Positions 8,668 to 15,663 of a stretch of DNA of 32,388 bases are shown here, in pieces. Origin of the DNA: Gammaproteobacteria bacterium (GTDB lineage Bacteria; Pseudomonadota; Gammaproteobacteria; Pseudomonadales; Azotimanducaceae); assembly GCA_016874135.1 (NCBI GenBank), contig VGVE01000034.1, forward strand, positions 1-32,388. Reading direction: 5' to 3'. The notes below the pieces were generated by a model. The model saw only the letters and a list, made by a program, of their open reading frames with translations, was not told the origin of the DNA and did no database searches. Numbering within the stretch: position 1 is the stretch's first letter; each line of letters opens with the position of its first letter. A program made the position numbers and the translations under genes.

Positions 8668-8732
8668 GGGTTGCAGGATCTCCTTTATTTGCGGACGCAG
8701 TTGCAGCCGCAGTGTTATCCAGCCCGATGGTA

Positions 8733-8764
8733 ATGGCTGTGGGTCATTTTGGGGTCACAGCCAT
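8733..8764. promoter_or_regulatory. 9-bp inverted repeat between Mo-hydroxylase operon and modA
   Basis: ATGGCTGTG (8733-8741) and CACAGCCAT (8756-8764) form a perfect inverted repeat with a 14-base spacer. It lies between the divergent starts at 8667 and 8865, where an operator would be expected. It does not resemble the ModE box. It has no T-run, so a terminator is unlikely. Its role as an operator is inference. Confidence 0.4.
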
Positions 8765-8864
8765 AGTAGTGAATCCGTTGCGGCAAAAGAAATAGAAGCG
8801 GAGCATGCCGTCAGCAATTTTCTTCGAGCAACGCGGTCCGGTCGCGTGGATGGGAGTATCGGGT

Positions 8865-9695
8865 ATGGACAGCAGGGTTCCTGCTGCAATGGGCCGCCGC
8901 GTCCGTCAAGTGATCTTGTGGCTTTTTGCATTCTCTTTCGGTACGCCAGTGGGCACTCAGGCAGCACAGGCAACACTCGCAGTTGCGACCAACTTTCTCG
9001 AACCCGCAAACCAACTGGTGGCCGATGCCACGACCGACACCCCGCACCGCCTTACTATCGTCTCCGGTTCGACCGGCAAACTGTTTGCACAGATCATTGC
9101 CGGCGCGCCTTTTGATCTTTTCCTGAGCGCCGACCAGGACACACCTGCCAAACTCATTGCGGAAGGATTGGCCGAGCCCTCATCCCGATCGACCTATGCG
9201 GTCGGCAGACTCGTTCTCTGGAGCCGCGAGACGGATCGATTGAGCGGAACACAGGAGGATGCGGCCGCATTGCTCGCTTCCGGAGCTTTCCGTCATCTCG
9301 CTATCGCCAACCCGGATGTTGCGCCTTACGGCGCCGCTGCGCGGGCGACCTTGCAGACGCTGGGATTGTGGCAACAGCTCCAATCGCGCATCGTCACGTC
9401 GCCGAACATCGGCGACGTCTTTTTGCAAACGCTGTCCGGCGGCGCTGACATCGGCCTGATCGCAGCTTCAAGCCTCAGCACGTCTGCGCGACGAAACCTC
9501 CCGCGAGGTAGCTTGTGGCAGGTACCCGAAGGGCTGCACCCGCCCATCCTTCAGGACGTGGTGCTGATGAAACGCGCAACCAACAACGAGGCTGCGGTGC
9601 ATTTCCTCAAACACTTGGAATCAGAACCGGCGCGCGCAGTGATTGAAGCGGCCGGCTACGCTGCGCCAACGGCAACTCACCAGGAACCCAGATGA
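8865..9695 (+). CDS. modA: Molybdate-type ABC transporter substrate-binding protein
   Basis: 276 residues from the ATG at 8865, preceded by GGGAG nine bases upstream; other starts at 8805, 8850 and 8889 are possible. The N-terminus is an export signal (basic MGRRVRQ, then hydrophobic VILWLFAFSFG, cleavage near TQAAQA). The mature protein begins TLAVATNFLEPANQL and has IVSGSTGKLFAQIIAGAPFD, which carry the oxyanion-binding Ser residues of ModA, followed by LFLSADQDTPAKL and IANPDVAPYGAAARATL. It should bind molybdate or tungstate in the periplasm. No modB or modC follows, so the permease must be elsewhere. It is divergent from a Mo-enzyme operon, which supports a link to molybdenum. Confidence 0.88.
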   Translation: MDSRVPAAMGRRVRQVILWLFAFSFGTPVGTQAAQATLAVATNFLEPANQLVADATTDTPHRLTIVSGSTGKLFAQIIAGAPFDLFLSADQDTPAKLIAEGLAEPSSRSTYAVGRLVLWSRETDRLSGTQEDAAALLASGAFRHLAIANPDVAPYGAAARATLQTLGLWQQLQSRIVTSPNIGDVFLQTLSGGADIGLIAASSLSTSARRNLPRGSLWQVPEGLHPPILQDVVLMKRATNNEAAVHFLKHLESEPARAVIEAAGYAAPTATHQEPR

Positions 9696-10132
9696 TGGAT
9701 TTGAACTCGCTGTTCGTACTCGCCAATGTTTCCGTATTGCCCGCATGGTTGTTGCTGGTCTTCGCACCTTCAACGGCGGTGACTCGCGCACTGGTACATT
9801 CGGCGGTTTTTCCAGTGGTTCTCGGAATCACCTATGTGATCGGCATCGTCACCAGCGCGCCTACGGGAAGCGTGGACATGGGCAGCCTGTCAGGTCTCAC
9901 CGCGGCGTTCATGAACCCTCACATGATGCTGGTGGGCTGGGTGCACTATCTTGTCTTTGATCTTTTCGTCGGTGCATGGGAAGCCCGCGATGCAAGTCGT
10001 CGAGGGATCAATCACCTGTTTGTCGTGCCATGCCTCATCCTGACCTTCATGCTTGGTCCCACCGGTCTGCTGCTGTATCTCGTGATCCGGTACTTCAAAA
10101 CCCGCTCCACGACGTTGGTGGAAGTTGCATGA
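9692..10132 (+). CDS. ABA4-like (DUF4281) membrane protein
   Basis: 146 residues with four hydrophobic segments: LFVLANVSVLPAWLLLVFAP, the stretch around VHSAVFPVVLGITYVIG, the MMLVGWVHYLVFDLFVGAW region, and LFVVPCLILTFMLGPTGLLL. The blocks GWVHYLVFDLFVG and FMLGPTGLL..Y are the hallmark of the ABA4-like family, named after a plant protein needed for neoxanthin formation; the bacterial function is unknown. The ATG at 9692 overlaps the modA stop (ATGA), so the two are translationally coupled; a second ATG lies at 9695. The overlap suggests co-expression with modA, but no molybdenum role is known for the family. Confidence 0.85.
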   Translation: MMDLNSLFVLANVSVLPAWLLLVFAPSTAVTRALVHSAVFPVVLGITYVIGIVTSAPTGSVDMGSLSGLTAAFMNPHMMLVGWVHYLVFDLFVGAWEARDASRRGINHLFVVPCLILTFMLGPTGLLLYLVIRYFKTRSTTLVEVA

Positions 10133-10332
10133 GCGAAGAACGGCTTGCTGAACTAGAAATGCGTACCGCATTCCAGGATGACACGATCGCGGCACTGAAC
10201 GACGTTATCGTGCAGCAGCAACAGGCGATTGATCGGCTGAGGCGCGAGCTGAAGGAACTGCGCGAGCATGTGCTGCACTACATGCCGCGAGATGGCAGGC
10301 CACCCGAGGATGAACGGCCTCCACACTATTGA
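10129..10332 (+). CDS. slyX: SlyX family protein
   Basis: 67 residues, almost wholly one coiled coil: ERLAELEMRTAFQDDTIAAL, NDVIVQQQQAIDRLRRELKE, then a short tail PRDGRPPEDERPPHY. The E-x-R-x-A-F-Q-D-x-x-I-x-x-L-N pattern and the Pro-rich 'PPHY' end are diagnostic of SlyX. The function of SlyX is not established in any organism. The ATG overlaps the stop of the ABA4-like gene (ATGA), so modA, the ABA4-like gene and slyX form one coupled unit. Confidence 0.92.
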   Translation: MSEERLAELEMRTAFQDDTIAALNDVIVQQQQAIDRLRRELKELREHVLHYMPRDGRPPEDERPPHY

Positions 10333-10433
10333 GTTTCATAAATCAGGTTTGAACCAGCTCCGCCGTACGGCATGGATTGTCAACCCATTGCGGCCATGCC
10401 AAGGTTTGATCCAGGTCATCAGAGGGGTTAATC

Positions 10434-11237
10434 ATGTCTGCACATGCAACCGAACCGATCCGTTATGTCGACGGGCTCGCGAAGCACTATGGTTCCATGG
10501 GCCATCCGCCCTACCAGTGGACCATCAATCACGATGCCCCCTGGACACCTCTGACCCGGCCACTGAAAAAGTGTCGGCTCACGATGCTCACCTCAGGCGG
10601 CATCTCGCTGTGTTCCATGCCGGCCTTCGACCCGATGGCCAGGAACGATCATCGCCTGGACGCCATTCCGCTAGCCTCCGGCGCAGGTGACTTCCAAATC
10701 CACGATAGTTATTACGACCATCGTGATGCCGACCAGGACATCAACTGCCAGTTCCCCATCGACCGACTGCGCGAACTCGAGGCGGCGGGTGAAATCGGCA
10801 GCCTCGCGCCGCGGTTCTGGAGCGGGTTCATGGGCCGGATCTACAACCGCAGCAAGGTATTGACCGAGACCGGCCCCGCCTTTGCGGAAGAACTGAAAAA
10901 GGACGGTGTTGATCTCCTCATTGCAGTACCCGCCTGACCCCTCGATCACCAGACCGTGGGTCTGGTATGCCGGGTCTTAGAAGAAGCAGGGATTCCGACG
11001 GTGTGTCTGTCGACAGGCCGTGATCTGACTGAACAGGTGCGGCCGCCGCGCAGCGTGTTTGTGAACTTTCCGATGGGCAACGCCTTCGGCGCGCCGTTTG
11101 ATATCGATATGCAAATGGCCGTACTGCGTGCCGTTCTGGCCTGCGCCGTCACGTCCCGGGTCGCGGGGACCCTCGTTGATCTGCCGCTCGCTTGGCCAAG
11201 GCTATTCGCCTTCGAGCCAGGAAAATCGAGGATGTAA
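10434..11237 (+). CDS. GrdB-like (glycine/sarcosine/betaine reductase selenoprotein B family) protein with in-frame UGA, candidate selenoprotein
   Basis: The frame is open for 267 residues if the TGA at 10935-10937 (codon 168) is read as selenocysteine. Before it: DFQIHDSYYDHRDADQDINC, FPIDRLRELEAAGEIGSLAP and KKDGVDLLIAVPA. After it, in the same frame: PLDHQTVGLVCRVLEEAGIP, then RPPRSVFVNFPMGNAFGAPF and MQMAVLRAVLA. Both halves belong to one family (PF07355-like), whose proteobacterial members have, as I recall them, Cys or Sec at exactly this point (C/U-P-x-C-H-Q). The second Cys is Asp here. A perfect hairpin follows the UGA (separate entry). The start has AGAGGGG upstream. The real reductases act on amino-acid derivatives in clostridia; the role of this aerobic branch is unknown. 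A nonsense mutation is the alternative. Confidence 0.7.
10948..10966 (+). promoter_or_regulatory. SECIS-like hairpin after UGA of the GrdB-like gene
   Basis: ACCAGACC, a GTG loop, and GGTCTGGT make a perfect 8-bp stem. It starts 10 bases after the UGA and its loop begins 18 bases after it. Known bacterial SECIS elements sit directly downstream of the UGA, with the apical stem about 11 bases away in E. coli fdhF and a G early in the loop. All of these hold here. Binding by SelB is inferred. Confidence 0.6.
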
Positions 11238-11329
11238 GGTTGGGATCACTGCCGCCCGCGGGCCACTGGGTGCACAGCCTTGTTACCACCGGTACCAGTG
11301 GCACCGTGGTCGCCACCGCCTTGCAGTAA
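11177..11329 (+). other. Possible remnant reading frame in the gap after the GrdB-like gene
   Basis: In frame +2, overlapping the end of the GrdB-like gene, about 50 codons stay open to a TAA at 11327 and read ARKIEDVRLGSLPPAGHWVH then SLVTTGTSGTVVATALQ. The composition is protein-like but there is no start codon with a ribosome site, and I do not recognise the family. It may be the tail of a deleted gene. The rest of 11238-11388 holds only hairpins. Confidence 0.2.
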
Positions 11330-11345
11330 CAGGGTCGTGAACGCT

Positions 11346-11397
11346 TGCCTGCCAGAGCGGACCGCCCTGGCAGGCATCTGCGGATGCCCTATTTTTC
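11346..11397. terminator. Tandem hairpins, probable bidirectional terminator
   Basis: TGCCTGCCAG and CTGGCAGGCA (11346-11355 / 11367-11376) form a 10-bp stem. Overlapping it, GGCATC-TGCG-GATGCC (11373-11388) is followed by CTATTTTT. The site lies between the convergent GrdB-like gene (+) and the secreted protein gene (-), where a terminator serving both is expected. Confidence 0.6.
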
Positions 11398-12441
11398 CTG
11401 TTTGAATCCTGCGGGAACTTCAAACAGATCCAGACTCACGGCGCTTTGGCTTACGGACTTGAGTTCCGAAGACACCACCATGAGCGGCACGAGACCGTTG
11501 TCCATTTTTACTTCCGGCGCCGGTGCCGCTTCTTCCTGCTGCTTTTTCCGGCCGCCAAAGAGGCCACCTAATTGACCGCCCAGCTGGCCCAGCGGATTAG
11601 CAGCTCCGGGGCCGGCATTCTGCTGTGCCGTCGAAGCGGATGAACACTGCGGCCCGCCGAAGCCGAGCGCAAACGAGGACTTTAAGGGGTAACCCTGGAT
11701 GTTCTGCATCTCCTTGCCGATCTTCTCCCAGATGCCCTTGTAACGGCCAAAGCTCTGCTGCGCGCGCTGGGTGAAATCCGCCGATCCCGTGCCGGAAATG
11801 CCCATCTTCTCCGCATAGTTGCGGTGATACGCAAGCGTCTCGTCCGCGGCGGCAAACCGTGGCGTCAGCCACTGATCGAACACCAGTGAGAAGTCACACA
11901 CGCTCTTGGTCTTGCGATCCGTGCAGGACTGGGTGGCGGTGATCTTGACCCGTTCGGTCGGCAGGCCCGCAACCGTGGCTTTTTCACCGGTCCGTTGCAC
12001 GTCAGCCCGGGGCTCGGACCACTCACACTGGCTTTCATCCACGCCGACCATCGCATCGGATTGGGATGCCTGGGCATCCTCTGCCGCCGCCATGGCCTTC
12101 TGCATTTCTGCCCGCTGATCTGCCAGTGAGACCTGGCGATAGCGCTTTTTCTTGAGGTTGAGTTCGTACAGCATATCCTGGTCAAGGCGGACGATCTGGC
12201 CGGAGGGACCGGCTCCGCCAAACATGCGTACCAGCCCGGACGTGTTGCTGACGTTGTTGTCGATCCTAGCCTTGTTGCCGGAAATGTAGGTGGTTGAGTC
12301 GATGGTCATGCTGGCCATCGCCATGAGCCCCTTGCCGTCAACCCGCACGGTTTCGGCCAGGGTGACGTCGGCGTGCACTGCCGGAACAAGAACAGCGGGT
12401 ACAACCAAGGACGAAAAGAGAAAAGAGGCAATCCGCTTCAT
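11389..12441 (-). CDS. Secreted protein of unknown function
   Basis: 350 residues. A clear signal peptide (MKRIASFLFSSLVVPAVLVP, cleavage near AVHA-DVTLAE) points to export to the periplasm. The mature part begins with a beta-rich region (VRVDGKGLMAMASMTID, then IVRLDQDMLYELNLKKKRYR) like lipoprotein-carrier or DUF4412-type folds that report on a bound ligand. A central segment has four Cys (SQCEW, TQSCTD, SVCDFS, and later PQCSS), possibly in disulfides. Near the C-terminus is a Gly-rich stretch (GQLGGQLGGLFGGRKK), then a final beta segment ending in LDLFEVPAGFKQEK. That ending is common in DUF4412 proteins, which is the best guess for family. AGGAG lies 8 bases before the ATG. No neighbour suggests a function. 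Confidence 0.8.
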   Translation of the reverse strand: MKRIASFLFSSLVVPAVLVPAVHADVTLAETVRVDGKGLMAMASMTIDSTTYISGNKARIDNNVSNTSGLVRMFGGAGPSGQIVRLDQDMLYELNLKKKRYRQVSLADQRAEMQKAMAAAEDAQASQSDAMVGVDESQCEWSEPRADVQRTGEKATVAGLPTERVKITATQSCTDRKTKSVCDFSLVFDQWLTPRFAAADETLAYHRNYAEKMGISGTGSADFTQRAQQSFGRYKGIWEKIGKEMQNIQGYPLKSSFALGFGGPQCSSASTAQQNAGPGAANPLGQLGGQLGGLFGGRKKQQEEAAPAPEVKMDNGLVPLMVVSSELKSVSQSAVSLDLFEVPAGFKQEK

Positions 12442-12581
12442 GCTGCGATCTCCTGGATTCCTCGAAGGCAGGCGGCATTAAACGGAATCCCGGACGAGAT
12501 GAAAAGGCCGGGAAGACGAAATGAACAGCCAGACACGTTGTCGCGACAGCCTGGGCGCATATCAACCTTCATGGGAACACA

Positions 12582-13673
12582 ATGAACAAGACCGTACTCA
12601 TTGCCGGCGCCAGCGGGCTGGTGGGCACAGCGGCGGCCATCGAGTTTATCGATGCCGGCTGGGAAGTGATTGCCGTCTCCCGGCGTCGCCCGGAATTGCT
12701 CGAGGGCCGGAACTACAAACACCTGCCGCTTGACCTGCGGGATGCCGATGCCTGTGCACGCGCCGCAGCGTCGCTCAAGCCGGTGACCCACGTGGTGTAC
12801 ACCGCAGTCTATGAGTTACCAGGGCTGATTCAGGGTTGGACCGATCCACACCAGATCACCACCAACGGCGAGATGCTCCGCAACCTCCTGGAACCGCTGC
12901 GCAAGGCGGCGACACTCGAGCACGTCACGATCCTGCAGGGCACCAAAGCCTATGGCGGGCATGTTCGACCGTTGCGAATCCCCGCACGTGAAGACCAGCC
13001 TCGGGTGGACCATCCGAATTTCTACTGGCTGCATGAAGACTATGTGCGCGAACTCGGCCGCAACGACGGGCTTGCCTGGACGATCTTCCGGCCCCAGCTC
13101 ATCGTCGGGCCGAATCATGGCGTGGTCATGAACCTGCCACCCGTGATCGGGGTCTACGGGACGATTCGCAAGGCGCTCGGTCTGCCTTTCAGTTTTCCGG
13201 GTGGGGCCGAGTGGGTCTGGGAAGCCGTCGATACCCGTCTCGTCGCCGCAGCGATTCGCTGGGCGGCACAAACACCCTCCGCGTCCGGCCAGACGTTCAA
13301 CCTGACCAACGGCGAAGTGTTCAGCTTCCGGGACATGTGGCCAGCCCTCGCCCGAACCCTGGGTTTGGATCAAGGGCCGGACGAATCACTTCGTATGGCC
13401 GAGTACATCCCTGCCCACGAGGACGTCTGGAATGAAATCGTCCGTCGCTATTCTTTGCGGCCGATCGCACTTGCTGACTTGCTCGGCGAATCCCACTTCT
13501 ACGCCGATGTCTGTTTCGCCTATGGCGCACGGTCTGCGCCGCCACCCACCTACGTCAGCACCGTGAAGATCCGGCAGGCAGGGTTCGGTGTGGCGATGAA
13601 TACCGAAGACAGCTTCTGCCATTGGCTGCGTGACTTGCAGAACCGTCGCATCATTCCAGCGGTGAACGGCTGA
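12582..13673 (+). CDS. SDR-family reductase of the PRISE (progesterone 5-beta-reductase/iridoid synthase) type
   Basis: 363 residues, extended SDR fold. TVLIAGASGLVGTAAAIEF (4-22) is the NAD(P)-binding GxxGxxG loop and VIAVSRRRPELLEG the end of strand 2 with basic residues that favour NADPH. LQGTKAYGGHVRP replaces the classical Ser, and NFYWLHEDYV holds the shifted Tyr in the NFYY..ED motif that defines PRISE enzymes; these lack the usual YxxxK. WTIFRPQLIVGPNHG and a C-terminal substrate-lid region follow. PRISE enzymes reduce activated C=C bonds of enones; the substrate here is not predictable. It is divergent from the secreted protein gene over about 140 bases, where I see no clear operator. 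Confidence 0.85.
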   Translation: MNKTVLIAGASGLVGTAAAIEFIDAGWEVIAVSRRRPELLEGRNYKHLPLDLRDADACARAAASLKPVTHVVYTAVYELPGLIQGWTDPHQITTNGEMLRNLLEPLRKAATLEHVTILQGTKAYGGHVRPLRIPAREDQPRVDHPNFYWLHEDYVRELGRNDGLAWTIFRPQLIVGPNHGVVMNLPPVIGVYGTIRKALGLPFSFPGGAEWVWEAVDTRLVAAAIRWAAQTPSASGQTFNLTNGEVFSFRDMWPALARTLGLDQGPDESLRMAEYIPAHEDVWNEIVRRYSLRPIALADLLGESHFYADVCFAYGARSAPPPTYVSTVKIRQAGFGVAMNTEDSFCHWLRDLQNRRIIPAVNG

Positions 13674-13727
13674 AGCCGGCGAACCCTTTTCGACGGTAGT
13701 CCTAGCCCGCGACCGAAGAAAACAACT

Positions 13728-14429
13728 TCACTTCCCGACGAAGTGCACGACCTTGTCAAGCCCGAGTGCCGCAGCCTGATCGTTCAACGCCGAGGGACTG
13801 TCCGCCGCGATAACCACCGCAGTGACCCCGTCTTTTTCAGCCGCTTCGAAGCGAACAAAGGTGCCGTCATCAAGTCGGATCTCGCGACCGACAGGTGCGA
13901 CATCGAGCACCTCCGACCAGCGCCTGCACAGCGCCTCCGGGTCAGTCGAGCCGACCACACAACCGACAATCGATGTTGCGTGACGTGCTTTTCTTGAGCG
14001 CCACTCAGGACCGGCCCAGACCCACTCCTGTGCCGGGCGCATTTCATCGAAGGACACGATCGCCCCACCGATGTCTTTCGGGTGCACGTGAGCGGCGCGG
14101 ACTGCAGGCCGGTCGATCTGCCAGATTTTGCGCAGACCCAGTTTTTCGAGGTGGGTGTTGTACGCGGCAAAGTCATCCACCTGGAAGAGAACCATGTAAC
14201 CACAGGGATCTTGCGCCCGACTGGCCAGTGTTCGCCCGGCGGCGGTATCAGGGCGCGTAGGCGCAACAACTTCAAGGTAGGTGTCACCGATGACCTGAAC
14301 GGTGTTGTGCAGGCCGAATTCGCCGACCCCGGGATCGGCGAAGTCTGCGTCCAGACCGAGCAGCGTCATGAGATTGGTGCGGATCGGTTCGAGGGTGCTG
14401 GCAGCGAGGGCGACCTGGCGGAGTTTCAT
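13728..14429 (-). CDS. VOC/glyoxalase-like domain protein
   Basis: 233 residues from the ATG at 14429 (MKLRQVALAASTLEPIRTNL). The same frame is open upstream to 15374, but that extension joins an unrelated lipoprotein remnant through non-coding-looking sequence, so the short form is preferred. The N-terminal module (VALAASTL, then LLGLDADFADPGVGEFGLHN and GDTYLEVVAPTRPDTAAGRT) and the second module (TSIVGCVVGSTDPEALCRRW) are the paired beta-alpha-beta-beta-beta units of the glyoxalase-like superfamily. The metal ligands of glyoxalase I are not clearly conserved, so catalytic function is uncertain. It is convergent with the PRISE-type reductase. Confidence 0.8.
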   Translation of the reverse strand: MKLRQVALAASTLEPIRTNLMTLLGLDADFADPGVGEFGLHNTVQVIGDTYLEVVAPTRPDTAAGRTLASRAQDPCGYMVLFQVDDFAAYNTHLEKLGLRKIWQIDRPAVRAAHVHPKDIGGAIVSFDEMRPAQEWVWAGPEWRSRKARHATSIVGCVVGSTDPEALCRRWSEVLDVAPVGREIRLDDGTFVRFEAAEKDGVTAVVIAADSPSALNDQAAALGLDKVVHFVGK

Positions 14430-14690
14430 GCGTGGCTGGGATTGTTGTTTGGGCGTATGGAAAGATGAGACCTGGGGAGTGTGCAAGGGGGACGTTGTCA
14501 CGCTGCAACCCAATCCGGACCAATCGGCCATTTTCCCTAACAGCGACGTGACCGGCCTGCGGCCGGAGCTGTCGAGCATGGAACACTTCGTGTTCCATGA
14601 CAGCCTTGAGCGCGACAGGATCGTGCGTTGTCGTTCGACAAACGGGATCGGTCTGGAACCCAGCGCGATCCTGCGCGATCCTGTTTGATG
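14430..14690. other. Intergenic stretch with strong hairpins
   Basis: No gene is supported here although one frame is open through it. CATGGAACAC-TTC-GTGTTCCATG (14577-14599) is a perfect 10-bp hairpin that can extend by GCTGTC/GACAGC on either side (14569-14604 with a small bulge). CCGGCC-TGC-GGCCGG precedes it (14552-14566). A 10-base tandem duplication, GCGCGATCCT, occurs at about 14665-14685. This may be an extragenic palindrome or a terminator for the lipoprotein gene. Confidence 0.45.
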
Positions 14691-15596
14691 AGAGGTTGCT
14701 GCAGCAGCGCCAATGAATTGCCTACCCTCCACGTCTGCCAACCCGTAGCCGCGGTCAACATCCAGGCCGGTGATGCGCCAGTCGTGCGCTGCCAGACCAC
14801 CCAGCGGATGCACCACCCTTTCGAACGAACGCATCGGCCACAGGATGCCGTCGCGACGCTCGTGCTCGTAGGTGTCGGTTTCGGCTACAGCCCCGCGCGT
14901 TCTGGCGAATCCCTCCAGAGTGAAGCGCATCCGTCGCGTGATTCGGTTGCTCACGTCGATGGCCAGATCCACGCGGTCGAGTGCGACCTGACCCAATCCC
15001 GGGCTGACCCATGCCTGAACCCACTGGCATTCGTGGCCGTCAACATCGACGCGACCGCCGAGCGCGATACGAGACCGGGTCGATGCGCCCAGACGCTGCG
15101 TCAGCCACAACGGGCCGAGCAGGAAAAGCTGGTAGCAGTCGGCAACCAGAGCCGAGGCTGCGAGCAGAGGCTCGCTGCGGGTCGGCTGATCCTGATACCA
15201 GACGGCGATCCGACCAGGATCCTCAGCGATGCCGCCGCTGGTACGTACCACGTGTTTGCGACCCGCCGGGCCGCGGTGAGCCTGGGCGATGAAGCGTTCG
15301 CGCGGCAAAAGGCGTTCTTCACTGCGCTCGCGCCAGGGCTTGTCGACCACCTCCGGCTGGAAGCGGTCGATCAACGGCCGCCATTGGCCCGCTTAGGCCA
15401 CATTGATGTCATTCAACGTCTGGAACCGCAACCAGCCGTGCTGATCAGCGCTCTCGCCCAACCAGCGCGCGGCGAGCGAATCGTTCCGCGCAGGCGGTGT
15501 ACCAGCCAGCGGCAGCGGGTTGGCGCAGCCGGCCAGCGCAGTCAGCGAACCCGCTGCGCAGATGCCGAGGAAGTGGCGGCGGTTCATCGGGTTCAT
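14691..15596 (-). pseudogene. Tat-exported lipoprotein (LolA-like fold), broken by an in-frame TAA
   Basis: MNPMNRRHFLGICAAGSLTA followed by LAGCANP is a twin-arginine signal (RRHFLG) ending in a lipobox (LAGC), so the protein would be anchored in a membrane facing the periplasm. After GWLRFQTLNDINVA a TAA (15393-15395) interrupts, and the same frame resumes AGQWRPLIDRFQPEVVDKPW. It continues with a beta-rich domain: VRTSGGIAEDPGRIAVWYQD, ECQWVQAWVSPGLGQVALD, and ERRDGILWPMRSFERVVHPL then AAHDWRITGLDVDRGYGLAD. The HDW..TGLDV.RGY ending is typical of LolA-like unknowns. The coding look ends near 14691. One base change (Tyr codon to TAA) would explain the break. The exact family name is not known to me. 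Confidence 0.65.
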
Positions 15597-15663
15597 GGTC
15601 TTGCGGCGGCGTTATTCATGGACTGGTGGTCGTTGTGATTCGATCAGGGCGAGTGCGCCCGAA

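Noticed and set aside
7783..9115. Plus-strand open frames across the FAD subunit and into modA
   Set aside because: They are shadows of the FAD-subunit gene on the other strand and overlap the real modA frame.
13728..15374. Single 548-residue protein joining the lipoprotein domain to the VOC protein
   Set aside because: The middle third is hairpin-rich and not protein-like, and the VOC domain has its own ATG at 14429; the open frame is chance readthrough in GC-rich DNA.
15393..15395. Recoding of the TAA in the lipoprotein gene
   Set aside because: UAA is not recoded as an amino acid in bacteria in any way I know, and no downstream signal was seen; a nonsense mutation is simpler.
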